Shown here: in pieces, positions 1 through 7,161 of the stretch
Layout of the letters: each line of letters opens with the position of its first letter
Position numbering within the stretch: the stretch's first letter is position 1
Origin: Alphaproteobacteria bacterium
GTDB taxonomy: Bacteria; Pseudomonadota; Alphaproteobacteria; Rhizobiales; Aestuariivirgaceae
Reading direction: 5' to 3'
Assembly (NCBI GenBank): GCA_026400595.1
Contig: JAPLOT010000502.1
Span: forward strand, 1-13,229
DNA length: 13,229 bases
The notes under the pieces: model-generated
Told to the model about the DNA's origin: nothing
Database searches by the model: none
Seen by the model: only the letters and a program-made list of their open reading frames with translations
Made by a program: the position numbers and the translations under genes

Positions 1-195
1 CTGCAGCCAGTCGGCCTCGGTCAGGGGCGGAATGGCTCCAAGGATCGGCTGCCATTCGGTGATCGACAGGCCGCTGTCGGTCAGGCGCGTGGCGCCGCCT
101 ACGATCACCATGCAGAGGATCAGGAAGGCGGTGAAATAGAGCCAGAACCGGACCACGGGAAGCGCAGCGCGCTGACGGGTGTCGAGGAGGTGCAT
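1..195 (-). CDS. ctaA: Heme A synthase (CtaA/COX15 family), N-terminal fragment
   Basis: This is the first 65 codons of a gene that continues past the left edge of the window. Heme A synthase is an inner-membrane enzyme that oxidises the methyl group of heme O to make heme A for cytochrome c oxidase. The translation begins MHLLDTRQRAALP. A first transmembrane helix follows at about residues 15-32, and then the family signature GGATRLTDSGLSITEWQP at about 33-50, which is characteristic of COX15/CtaA. The ATG at 193-195 was chosen because an in-frame stop lies a short distance upstream and no better start is visible; a TTG a few codons earlier is the only rival. No strong ribosome binding site is seen. 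It is divergent from the DUF2842 gene. The family is confident; the C-terminal part cannot be judged. Confidence 0.9.
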   Translation of the reverse strand, partial: MHLLDTRQRAALPVVRFWLYFTAFLILCMVIVGGATRLTDSGLSITEWQPILGAIPPLTEADWLQ

Positions 196-223
196 GGTGG
201 AGGCCAATAGACGCGGACCCCTG

Positions 224-236
224 TCCCTTCAAGGGA
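224..236. repeat. Short inverted repeat between ctaA and the DUF2842 gene
   Basis: TCCCTT-C-AAGGGA is a perfect dyad with 6-bp arms and a 1-bp centre. It lies in the 93-bp gap between two divergent genes, so it could be an operator half-site pair or chance. Nothing else in this gap is recognisable. Confidence 0.25.
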
Positions 237-288
237 TGAAGCGCCGCATGCCCTTGCGCCGGGCGTGGCGGCAGACTAGGTGACGCCC

Positions 289-501
289 ATGCGCCAGCGT
301 ACCCGCAAAGCCATCGGCACCGTTGCCACAGTCCTCTTCCTGATCGTCTATTCGCTGATCGCCATGGCGATCGGCGGAAACTACGTGGTAGGCAGCGGGC
401 TCATCCCCGAGCTGCTCTATTTCATGGTTGCGGGTGCACTCTGGCTGCCCGTGGTCATGGCCCTCATCCGCTGGATGGCGAAGCCCGATCCGGTCAGCTG
501 A
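289..501 (+). CDS. DUF2842 family small membrane protein
   Basis: A 70-residue protein starting MRQRTRKAIGT. The basic N-terminus is followed by two predicted membrane helices, at about residues 9-30 (IGTVATVLFLIVYSLIAMAI) and 42-60 (ELLYFMVAGALWLPVVM), and a short tail ending in RWMAKPDPVS. Length, the MRxRTRKxIGT opening and the LLYFxVAGxLW segment match DUF2842, an uncharacterised family of alphaproteobacterial inner-membrane proteins. I chose the ATG at 289 because AGGTGA lies five bases upstream; a GTG three codons earlier is possible but would overlap that site. Its function is unknown. Its last 8 bp overlap tail-to-tail with the deacetylase gene. The neighbouring ctaA suggests a housekeeping flank and not EPS, which is inference. 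Confidence 0.8.
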   Translation: MRQRTRKAIGTVATVLFLIVYSLIAMAIGGNYVVGSGLIPELLYFMVAGALWLPVVMALIRWMAKPDPVS

Positions 502-1549
502 CATTCACCCGGTGCAGCCGGTTGAAGAGCAGGAAGGGCAAGCCGGTCAGCAGCGACTTGATGTAGCGCGTCTCCTGCAACTGCCCGGACAGCGACAGCC
601 GCGGCAGCGCCTGCAGATGGTCGGCATGGGCGGGATAGATGAGACCCTTGCGGGTGGTAACCGCGCTCGTGAAGGGAACTTCGCGCGCAAGATCGAAGTC
701 GCGCGGTCCGGCGGAAAGCTCGTCGCCATAAGGATAGGCGAAATGCCGGGGCCGCCTGCCCAGTTCGTGCGTCAGTCGGTCGGCAGAAGCGGCCATCTCC
801 GAAAGCGCCTCGCCGGGTGGAAGGCGGGCACTCGCAAAGTGGCGGACCGTATGCGCCCCGATGGTGCACAAGGGGTCTGCGGCAAGTGTCCGCAGCTCAT
901 CCCAGGTCATCGCCGACTCCCGGCAGAGCCTGTCCAGATCGAGACCGTGTCGGGTGCAGAACGCTCTGATCCAGTCGCGCTGCTCGTGCTGGTCGAGAGT
1001 CCGGACGGGCCAGTACAGGGTCTCCCATGCGGCACGCTTCTGGTCGACCGTGCGTGTCTCGAGGTCGACATGTCGACCGGCAAGCGAAGCCGTGACCCGC
1101 GGCGACTGGGCGATGGCGATCTCCAGCCCTCGCCACCACAATTCGCAAGTGCCATCGATCATGCCGGTGGTCACATAGACCGTGAAAGGGCAGTCATGGC
1201 GATCGAACACCGGCCGGGCATGAACGAGATTGTCCCGATAGCCGTCATCGAGCGTGAAGACGGCGAATGGCTTGTCATGCTCGCCTGCGGTCACGCGTTC
1301 GACGGCTTCATCGATGCTCACGAGGTCGTAGCCCAGGGACTTGACCATGACGATCACGGCATCCAGGAAACCCGGATCCACTTCGAGAACGCGGTTGGGA
1401 ACGAAGCCCTCCTGCTGTCCGCCGCCGGGGAAGACATGGTGGAGCATGAATATTGCACCGAGACCCGTGGTTGTTCGCTGGAGCAGCGCAGTTGCCCCAG
1501 AATAGTACATGAGATCGAGGCTTGTCTTGAGGAACGCCGTATTCGGCAT
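494..1549 (-). CDS. Polysaccharide deacetylase family protein (CE4/NodB-like)
   Basis: A 351-residue protein with the NodB-homology motifs of carbohydrate esterase family 4: TLDDG at about residues 99-103 (metal-binding Asp pair), HTVRH at 233-237 (metal-binding histidines) and FAYPYGD at 270-276. A further conserved-looking segment, PRLSLSG, follows near 316-322. All expected metal ligands are present, so the enzyme is probably active; the family removes N- or O-acetyl groups from sugars. No signal peptide is seen: the N-terminus is MPNTAFLKTSLDLMYYSG, so action in the cytoplasm on a lipid-linked or nucleotide-linked sugar is likelier than on exported polymer. An insert of about 120 residues separates motifs 1 and 2. 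The start is the ATG at 1547-1549; a GTG directly before it is equally possible. It is divergent from the acyltransferase gene and convergent with DUF2842. The exact substrate is unknown. Confidence 0.88.
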   Translation of the reverse strand: MPNTAFLKTSLDLMYYSGATALLQRTTTGLGAIFMLHHVFPGGGQQEGFVPNRVLEVDPGFLDAVIVMVKSLGYDLVSIDEAVERVTAGEHDKPFAVFTLDDGYRDNLVHARPVFDRHDCPFTVYVTTGMIDGTCELWWRGLEIAIAQSPRVTASLAGRHVDLETRTVDQKRAAWETLYWPVRTLDQHEQRDWIRAFCTRHGLDLDRLCRESAMTWDELRTLAADPLCTIGAHTVRHFASARLPPGEALSEMAASADRLTHELGRRPRHFAYPYGDELSAGPRDFDLAREVPFTSAVTTRKGLIYPAHADHLQALPRLSLSGQLQETRYIKSLLTGLPFLLFNRLHRVNVS

Positions 1550-1649
1550 CACAAAGGGTCCCGGAATGCCAGCAAGTGCGGGAATCTATCGCAAATGGCA
1601 TGAACAAAGCGTTGCCCTAGATGAATCGCTGGCAGGTGCGGTCCCCTCC

Positions 1650-2816
1650 ATGCTGTCGGCGGAAGGGTTAACGGCCGAGATCCATTGCGCGCTCCCTCCC
1701 CTCCACAGAACTTGGACAAGCTTCGAGCAGATCGCACATGGCACGTTCTACCAGTCCTTTCTCTGGTGCAGCGCCTGGCTGGAGACGGTCGGCAGGGCTT
1801 CGCAGGTCGAACCGATCGTGGTGATCCTGCGGGATGGGAGCCATCGCATCTGCGCTCTCCTGCCCCTGCAGATCAGGCGAGCGGGCAAGCTGCGGATTCT
1901 CGAGTGGCTTGCCGCGCCGAGCAACAATTATGGCTATGCACTCTACCATCCGGACTTCATCCAGACCGCAGGCACCTGGCTTGGCGCCAATTGGCCGGCA
2001 CTTGTGCGGTCCATCGGCGGGGTCGATGCCGTGGTCCTCCGCGACAACCCGGAACGCATGGAGGACATCGCCAATCCGCTGACAGGCATGTTCACCACCC
2101 GGGCCGCCAACCGCTCCTATGTTCTGAGGCTCTCGCCGGACTTCGCGTCACTCTACGGCCGGAAGCGTGATGGCGACACCCGGCGGACGGGACGCAAGAA
2201 GGAGAAGGCGCTCTCGCGGCTTGGTACTGTCGAGTTCGGCCTTCCGCAGGGACGCGAGGCAACCAGAGCTGTCATCGAAACCATGTTCGCGCAACAGCAA
2301 GGACGCCTCGCCGAGCACGGAATTCACAACGTCTTCGGCCCTGCCGAACGCGCCTTCATCCATCGCATTGCTGAACTCCAGGACGAAGGCCGGCCTGTTC
2401 TTGCACCCTTTACCCTCAAGCTGAACGGAAACGTGCTGGCCATTTACCTTGGCGGCATCTACAAGGACACGTTCTGGGCGCTCATCTCGTCGCTGGCTGC
2501 CGGACCGGAACGAAAGTACTCCCCGGGCGACATCGCCTTGCGGCTGAGCATCGAGCGCTGCTGTGTGGCCGGCCTGTCGACCTACGATTTCTCGGCGGGA
2601 TCGTCGCGCTACAAGCTGAGCTGGTCCGACGACATCATCCAGCTGCATGACATCATCAAAGGCACCACGTTGCCGGGTGCCGCTTATGTCGCCTGGCTTC
2701 GTGGCAGGTCCGCGGCCAAGCGTTTCATCAAGGAAAACGACACCCTGCTCCGTTGCGCCTCCGGCCTTCGCCGACTGCTGCGCGGTCAGCCTCCGGTCAG
2801 GCCGACTTCAGACTGA
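1650..2816 (+). CDS. BioF2-like / FemAB-like acyltransferase (Acetyltransf_6, GNAT fold)
   Basis: A 388-residue protein from this start. It resembles the CelD/BcsL-type acyltransferases found in cellulose and EPS loci. The N-terminal half contains an SAWLE segment and SNNYGYALYHPD near 91-102. The GNAT-like half starts at a basic RKRDGDTRRTGRKK stretch (171-184) and includes NVLAIYLGGIYKDTFWALIS (271-290), YSPGDIALRLS (290-300) and YDFSAGSSRYKLSW (312-325), the usual C-terminal signature. No signal peptide or membrane helix is seen, so it is probably cytoplasmic. The same frame is open upstream to 1509, with an ATG at 1566. I prefer the ATG at 1650 because it leaves about 100 bp for two divergent promoters and is preceded by an AGGTG-like site. 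The likely role is acylation of an amino or hydroxyl group on the EPS repeat unit; the substrate is inferred from context only. Confidence 0.82.
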   Translation: MLSAEGLTAEIHCALPPLHRTWTSFEQIAHGTFYQSFLWCSAWLETVGRASQVEPIVVILRDGSHRICALLPLQIRRAGKLRILEWLAAPSNNYGYALYHPDFIQTAGTWLGANWPALVRSIGGVDAVVLRDNPERMEDIANPLTGMFTTRAANRSYVLRLSPDFASLYGRKRDGDTRRTGRKKEKALSRLGTVEFGLPQGREATRAVIETMFAQQQGRLAEHGIHNVFGPAERAFIHRIAELQDEGRPVLAPFTLKLNGNVLAIYLGGIYKDTFWALISSLAAGPERKYSPGDIALRLSIERCCVAGLSTYDFSAGSSRYKLSWSDDIIQLHDIIKGTTLPGAAYVAWLRGRSAAKRFIKENDTLLRCASGLRRLLRGQPPVRPTSD

Positions 2817-5037
2817 GTTCGGCCCGAGCGGCTTGGGGCGGGCCCACCAGGACGTGACATGTCGACTGGGCTCCGGCGGTCAGAACCGGCAGCAGGGACC
2901 CGACGTCACCGGTGCTGCCAAATTCGGGTGCAATGATCGCGACATGCTGGCACACGCGAACCAGCGATGGCAGATCGGCGACTGTCCCGCCAAGACTGAT
3001 GATCACGACGTCATAGACTTGTGCCAGCGCCGCAAGTACGGATTCTGCCCTCTGCGCAATCAGTTGCCGTGTCGTTGCCGACCAATCATTTCCATGGCGC
3101 AGGATATGCGCCGTCGAACCAAGGTCGCGGCCGATCACCTTGGTGAAGTCGACGGTTCCCATCAGCAACTCGGCGAGGCCGGGCCCGCGGATCACGCCGC
3201 AGATGTCCTCGATCTGCGACCCACCATTCGAGAGGTCCGCGATGACGACCCGCTTGCCTGAGGCTGCGAAGTGCCGCGCCACGGCGACGGACGCCGTTGC
3301 CGCTGCGATGGCTTCGCAGTTCACCGCCAACAGGGCCAGCCGTACACCGCCGCCCGCCGCCTGGCCCAAGCTCCAGGCCGCAAGCTGGGCGGCCGCCGGA
3401 GTTACGGCTGGCGACAGAAGAAAGTCTTTGGCCTCCTCCAAGGTCTCCACCTGGGGCATCGTGGCCACCTCCGGAACACGCGGTGCCGCATGTGGCTCTC
3501 CCGCCGGGGCGGGCTGTACGGCATTGAGAATGGCGGCCGGGACAAGCTGTGCCGGCGAAGGCATGGCGGAAACGGCGTAAGCAGGCGGTGCCGGAGCCAC
3601 GGCTGGCTGAGCCTGTTCGGACAGGCGTTCGGTGAGGCGTGCCGCTGCAGCCATCAGCTCCGCAAGGAAAGCAAGGCCGATGGCAAGCGCTGCGCCGGCC
3701 AGGGTCAAGAGAAGCACGATGGGACCGCGCTTGGGAAAGGACGGCGCCGAAGGAACCGAGGCGCTCTGGATGATCCGCGCCATGCCCGGTTGAGCCGACT
3801 GATCCTGTCGTGAACTGGCCTCGGCGAAACGGCTCAGCATGGTTTCGAGCAATGCGCGGTCGGCTGATGCCTCGCGTTCCAGCGCCTTGAGCTTCACATC
3901 GTCGATGTTGGCGTTGGCCTCGGCCGACTTCAACCGGTCCAGGCTCTCGCGCAGCGACTTCTCGCGCGCATCTGCCACCCGCGCCTGTTCCTCGAGGCTC
4001 GTGACGACCTTCAGTGCCTCCGACCTGATCTGGCGGTCGACCGAAGTGACCTCGCCCTGCGCCGCCACCATCTTGGGGTGGCCGGGCAGATAGGTCGCCG
4101 AAAGTTCGGCCAAGCGCCGGGCGGCATCGCTGCGCTGCTCCTTCAGCCGTTGAACCGCGGCGGAGGCCAGCACATCCGAGGATGCATCGACACTGCCCTT
4201 GCTGTTCAGCAGGTCGCGGATGGAATCGGCCCTGGCCCGCGCTTCGGTGCTGGCAGCACGCGCCAGCGTGATCTGCGTGTTGAGCTCCGAGATTTCCTGC
4301 GTGCCAAGTGTGGTCGTCGCCCCCTGCAGCAGGCCGGCCTCGGCCCGGAACTTCTCGACGGCCTCCTCAGACCTTGCGAGTTTCTGGCGCAGTTCATCGA
4401 TCTGCGCCGACAGCCAGTCGCGAGCGCGTTCCGTCGGCTGGGCCTGGCTCTCGCGAGTCCACTGGATATAGGTTTTCGAGAGCGTGTTGGACACCGCCGC
4501 TGCCGTCTCCGGGTTGGTGGAGCTGAATTCCACCGCGATGACGTTCGAGTTCGGCTGCTGGTAGACCGTCAGTTCATCCGCATAGCGGCCAAGTGCGCGC
4601 TGCTCAGGCGTCTTGAGCCGGGGATCCTCGCCAAAGCCCAGCGCCAGCTTCAGCCGGGAGACCGGCCCCAGACCGGCAAGAAGCGAATTGAATTCCGGCT
4701 TGCTGGCGAGATTGAGTTCGTCGATGACGCGGCGCCCCAGGTCGCTGGACTGAAGCACCGCGATCTGGCTGGCGACGATCCTGTCGTCGACGCCCGCCTC
4801 GCTGCGCTGGGTGTCCTGTGCCTGCACCCGATCGAAAGGTGTCTCCATGTTCTGAATGAGGATCTTCGCCTCGCTCGAGTACATGGGCTTGGTATAGTTG
4901 ACGTAGGCTAGGCTCCCCGCAAAGAACAGCAGGGTCATGCCGATGATCATCACCTTGCGATGCAGGACGCCGCGCAGGACATCGGACAAGTTGATGGCTG
5001 CAGGAACGGGTGTTGATCCGTTGTCGCGGGAAATCAT
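2797..5037 (-). CDS. Wzz/ExoP-like polysaccharide co-polymerase with degenerate BY-kinase domain
   Basis: A 746-residue inner-membrane protein that would control chain length and export with the outer-membrane lipoprotein. Seen in order: Wzz domain with helix 1 at about 29-49; a long Ala/Glu/Arg-rich coiled-coil region at about 205-410, with a YLPGHPKM motif near 316-323 typical of GNVR-containing proteins; a proline-rich approach to helix 2 at about 428-461; an Ala/Pro-rich linker at about 475-526; and a Rossmann-like domain at about 551-746 matching the BY-kinase module. That domain lacks a Walker A GK[ST] motif (the segment reads LLAVNCEAIAAATASVAVA), and the Walker A' and B aspartates are altered (VVIADLSNGG, DVVIISLGG). 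It also has no C-terminal tyrosine cluster. Start: ATG at 5035-5037; a TTG 19 codons upstream has poor spacing to its AAGGGA. It overlaps the acyltransferase gene tail-to-tail by 20 bp. Confidence 0.88.
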   Translation of the reverse strand: MISRDNGSTPVPAAINLSDVLRGVLHRKVMIIGMTLLFFAGSLAYVNYTKPMYSSEAKILIQNMETPFDRVQAQDTQRSEAGVDDRIVASQIAVLQSSDLGRRVIDELNLASKPEFNSLLAGLGPVSRLKLALGFGEDPRLKTPEQRALGRYADELTVYQQPNSNVIAVEFSSTNPETAAAVSNTLSKTYIQWTRESQAQPTERARDWLSAQIDELRQKLARSEEAVEKFRAEAGLLQGATTTLGTQEISELNTQITLARAASTEARARADSIRDLLNSKGSVDASSDVLASAAVQRLKEQRSDAARRLAELSATYLPGHPKMVAAQGEVTSVDRQIRSEALKVVTSLEEQARVADAREKSLRESLDRLKSAEANANIDDVKLKALEREASADRALLETMLSRFAEASSRQDQSAQPGMARIIQSASVPSAPSFPKRGPIVLLLTLAGAALAIGLAFLAELMAAAARLTERLSEQAQPAVAPAPPAYAVSAMPSPAQLVPAAILNAVQPAPAGEPHAAPRVPEVATMPQVETLEEAKDFLLSPAVTPAAAQLAAWSLGQAAGGGVRLALLAVNCEAIAAATASVAVARHFAASGKRVVIADLSNGGSQIEDICGVIRGPGLAELLMGTVDFTKVIGRDLGSTAHILRHGNDWSATTRQLIAQRAESVLAALAQVYDVVIISLGGTVADLPSLVRVCQHVAIIAPEFGSTGDVGSLLPVLTAGAQSTCHVLVGPPQAARAELSLKSA

Positions 5038-5050
5038 GGTCGGCACGCCT

Positions 5051-5066
5051 GATCTGAATTCAGATC
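5051..5066. promoter_or_regulatory. Perfect 16-bp palindrome upstream of the co-polymerase gene
   Basis: GATCTGAATTCAGATC reads identically on both strands. It ends 13 bp before the ATG of the co-polymerase gene and lies about 20 bp downstream of the CtrA-like element for the same gene. It is a candidate operator at or near the transcription start, or a stem in the 5' leader. It is one of the few AT-rich stretches in the area. Confidence 0.5.
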
Positions 5067-5085
5067 GGTACAATCGCTTGGCTAT

Positions 5086-5102
5086 GGTAACCAATCCCTT
5101 AA
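5086..5102 (-). promoter_or_regulatory. CtrA-like element upstream of the co-polymerase gene
   Basis: On the minus strand this reads TTAA-GGGATTG-GTTACC, 48 bp upstream of the co-polymerase ATG. It is the weakest member of a four-site set of the form TTWA-N7-NTWACC. The alphaproteobacterial CtrA consensus is TTAA-N7-TTAAC. I could not identify a convincing -10 hexamer. Confidence 0.35.
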
Positions 5103-5137
5103 CGCTTGGGTTGGGCTTGTCACTCCGAAGCGGGCGC

Positions 5138-5154
5138 TTAATTCCTTGCTAACC
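5138..5154 (+). promoter_or_regulatory. CtrA-like element upstream of the export lipoprotein gene
   Basis: TTAA-TTCCTTG-CTAACC lies 77 bp before the chosen ATG of the export lipoprotein gene and in the same orientation. It differs from the CtrA consensus TTAA-N7-TTAAC at one position and continues into CTAACCAT, close to the TTAACCAT form described for CtrA in alphaproteobacteria. It has the same fixed bases as the element upstream of the flippase gene. Confidence 0.45.
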
Positions 5155-5231
5155 ATAAATCCCTAGTCTGGTCCCGCGTGGCCATGGCGGCCGCGGTCGT
5201 CATCATCTCAATGGACCGGTCAACACCTCGT

Positions 5232-5921
5232 ATGCGTCGCCTCCTCATGCTGACCCTGATCATTCCGCTCGCTGCCTGTTCGCAGGGCTGGGATGAGACA
5301 CAGCCCTCCTCGCCGCCCGGCGGCACAGGCATCACCTTGTCCGGCGACGTGGCCGAAGGGGCGCTCGCGACATCAAGCATCTCGCAACTCCCGACACGCA
5401 ACAAGTATGGAGCGATCGAACCCTTTGGCAGCAAGGGCACCGCCGCTGCCTATGAGTTCGGCAGCGGTTACAAGATCGGTGCCGGCGACCGCCTGACCAT
5501 CCGCGTGGCCGGCGAGGCGGACCTCACGGGCGAATATGTGGTCGATGGCGCGGGCAACATCTCCATGCCCTATGTGCAGACGGTCTCGGCGGCTGGAATC
5601 ACGGCGAGCGACCTCGAGCGTCTCATTGCCGCACGCTTGCGGAGCGGCTTCCTGCGCGATCCCAAGGTTTCCGTCCAGGTGACGACGCTTCGCCCCTTCT
5701 ATATCCTGGGCGAAGTAAACACGGCTGGCAGCTTCCCCTATCAACCCGGCATGACCGTGCAGAACGCCATTGCCATCGCCGGGGGGTACGGACCGCGGGC
5801 GGATCAAAAACTTGTGCTGATCACCCGCAAGAATGCCCAGGGCACCAATACGTTTCGCGTTCCGGTAACCACTCAGATCTATCCTGGCGATATCGTCTAT
5901 ATCCGCGAACGCTGGTTCTGA
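5232..5921 (+). CDS. Polysaccharide biosynthesis/export lipoprotein (OPX, Wza/ExoF-like)
   Basis: A 229-residue outer-membrane polysaccharide export protein. The N-terminus MRRLLMLTLIIPLAAC is a lipoprotein signal peptide with lipobox LAAC (Cys16) and Ser at +2, which fits outer-membrane sorting. A Poly_export domain covers about 79-151 (YKIGAGDRLTIRVAGE at its start), and an SLBB-type domain about 155-205 (FYILGEVNTAGSFPYQPG). The protein ends at YPGDIVYIRERWF, with no C-terminal membrane helix such as Wza uses to cross the outer membrane, so it is a short OPX. Start choice is uncertain: in-frame ATGs at 5211 and 5184 and a GTG at 5178 also exist, none with a strong ribosome binding site; 5232 gives the cleanest signal peptide. 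It heads the plus-strand run and is divergent from its presumed partner, the co-polymerase. The glycosyltransferase gene starts 8 bp after it. Confidence 0.88.
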   Translation: MRRLLMLTLIIPLAACSQGWDETQPSSPPGGTGITLSGDVAEGALATSSISQLPTRNKYGAIEPFGSKGTAAAYEFGSGYKIGAGDRLTIRVAGEADLTGEYVVDGAGNISMPYVQTVSAAGITASDLERLIAARLRSGFLRDPKVSVQVTTLRPFYILGEVNTAGSFPYQPGMTVQNAIAIAGGYGPRADQKLVLITRKNAQGTNTFRVPVTTQIYPGDIVYIRERWF

Positions 5922-5929
5922 GCGCCTGA

Positions 5930-7060
5930 ATGCGAATTCTCCATGTCTTCCGGACGCCTGTGGGCGGCCTTTTCCGTCATGTCCGGGATCTTGCCCGCGG
6001 GCAGTCCGAGGCAGGTCACCAGATCGGCGTGTTGTGCGACTCCAGCACCGGCGGCGAGACGGCGGAAGAGCTGCTGAAGGGCATCTCCGGCTACTGCGCG
6101 CTGGGCATCAATCGCATGCCCATTTCCCGCCAACCGGCGGCCGGCGACCTGTCAGGGATCTACCGCACCTTCAGCGAAGTGCGGCGGCTGCGGCCCGATA
6201 TCATTCATTGCCATGGGGCCAAGGGTGGCCTCTATGGCCGCATCGCTGCGCGGATGCTGGGTATTCCCTCCGTCTACACGCCGCACGGTGGAAGCCTTAA
6301 CTATGACTGGACCTCGGCATCGGGTGCCGCCTTCCTTGCGACCGAGCGGGCACTGCGGCACGTGGGCACGGGACTGCACTTCGTCTGCCGGTACGAGCGC
6401 GATGCCTATGCAACCAAGATCGGTCTCGGCAGGTCACCGCACCGCGTGATCCACAACGGGCTTTGGCCCGAGGAAATCGCCACGGTGACCCCGGTTGCCG
6501 GTGCACCGGACATCCTGTTCATTGGCGACATGCGCTTGATCAAGGGGGTCGATGTACTGATCGAGGCCCTGGCTCTCCTGAACAGGACTCGCCGCACCAC
6601 GGCCTGCCTGGTTGGCGATGGTCCCGATCTGCAGGGGTTCCGGTCATTGTCAGAGTCACTGGGACTGGCACAGCTGGTCAGTTTTCCCGGCCGCATGCCG
6701 GCCTCCGAGGGACTTTCGAGGGGGCAGCTTCTGGTGCTTCCGTCGCGGTCAGAGAGCTTCCCGTACATGGTCATCGAGGCTTGCGCCGCGAGAGTGCCCG
6801 TACTGGCCAGCGATGTTGGCGGGATCGGAGAAGCGCTCGATCCGCCAAGCCTGTTTCCTGCCGAGAACGTCGAGGCCCTCGCACAACGCATTGACCAGGC
6901 CCTGGCCAATCCCGAAGCCGAGGCGCAGGTCGCCGCAGGCTACCAGAAGCGGGTGTCCAAAAGCTTCTCCGCGTCCGGAATGGTGGCTGGGTTGCTCGGC
7001 TTCTACAAGGAACTAGGTGCAAGCCGGGACTCGCGCCCGCACCCATTTACCATGGATTAA
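5930..7060 (+). CDS. Glycosyltransferase family 4 (GT-B fold)
   Basis: A 376-residue retaining glycosyltransferase that would add a sugar to the lipid-linked intermediate on the cytoplasmic face. Seen: an N-terminal Rossmann domain starting MRILHVFRTPVGGLFRHV with the acceptor-side glycine loop; HCHGAKGG at 93-100; an HNG junction at 175-177; the C-terminal donor-binding domain with GDMRLIKGVD (199-208) and LVGDGPD (227-233); and the EX7E signature from E275 to E283 (SRSESFPYMVIEA). All family landmarks are intact. It starts 8 bp after the stop of the export lipoprotein gene, so the two are probably co-transcribed and perhaps translationally coupled. It is the only conventional glycosyltransferase in the window. 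The donor and acceptor sugars cannot be told from sequence. Confidence 0.92.
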   Translation: MRILHVFRTPVGGLFRHVRDLARGQSEAGHQIGVLCDSSTGGETAEELLKGISGYCALGINRMPISRQPAAGDLSGIYRTFSEVRRLRPDIIHCHGAKGGLYGRIAARMLGIPSVYTPHGGSLNYDWTSASGAAFLATERALRHVGTGLHFVCRYERDAYATKIGLGRSPHRVIHNGLWPEEIATVTPVAGAPDILFIGDMRLIKGVDVLIEALALLNRTRRTTACLVGDGPDLQGFRSLSESLGLAQLVSFPGRMPASEGLSRGQLLVLPSRSESFPYMVIEACAARVPVLASDVGGIGEALDPPSLFPAENVEALAQRIDQALANPEAEAQVAAGYQKRVSKSFSASGMVAGLLGFYKELGASRDSRPHPFTMD

Positions 7061-7062
7061 CC
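7046..7062 (+). promoter_or_regulatory. CtrA-like element upstream of the sugar-phosphate transferase gene
   Basis: TTTA-CCATGGA-TTAACC lies 99 bp before the start of the next gene and in the same orientation. It differs from TTAA-N7-TTAAC at one base. It overlaps the TAA stop of the glycosyltransferase gene, so part of the match is forced by the stop codon. If real, the plus-strand EPS run is two transcription units. The following 99-bp gap shows no clear -10, hairpin or terminator. Confidence 0.38.
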
Positions 7063-7161
7063 ACCTTTGCGTCCGCCGCGGCCCACATCGGCAACTGGGC
7101 GTGATGTTTGCTCTCTGTTCAGCCGACCACATCAATCGTCTAGAAGCGGAACACTGCCAAA

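Noticed and set aside
428..1603. Long plus-strand open frame of 391 codons opposite the deacetylase gene
   Set aside because: The minus strand encodes a protein with all CE4 motifs; the plus-strand translation shows no recognisable domain and is a GC-rich antisense shadow.
5181..5194. Overlapping palindromes GCCATGGC and GCGGCCGC upstream of the export lipoprotein
   Set aside because: Short GC-rich palindromes are expected by chance at this base composition and show no spacing pattern with other sites.
5178..5231. Extended N-terminus of the export lipoprotein from GTG 5178
   Set aside because: It would place 18 residues before a textbook lipoprotein signal peptide and has no ribosome binding site; the ATG at 5232 (or 5211) is preferred.
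7085..7107. Possible hairpin ACATC...GATGT in the gap before the sugar-phosphate transferase gene
   Set aside because: Arms are only 5 bp with a 13-base loop; likely chance.
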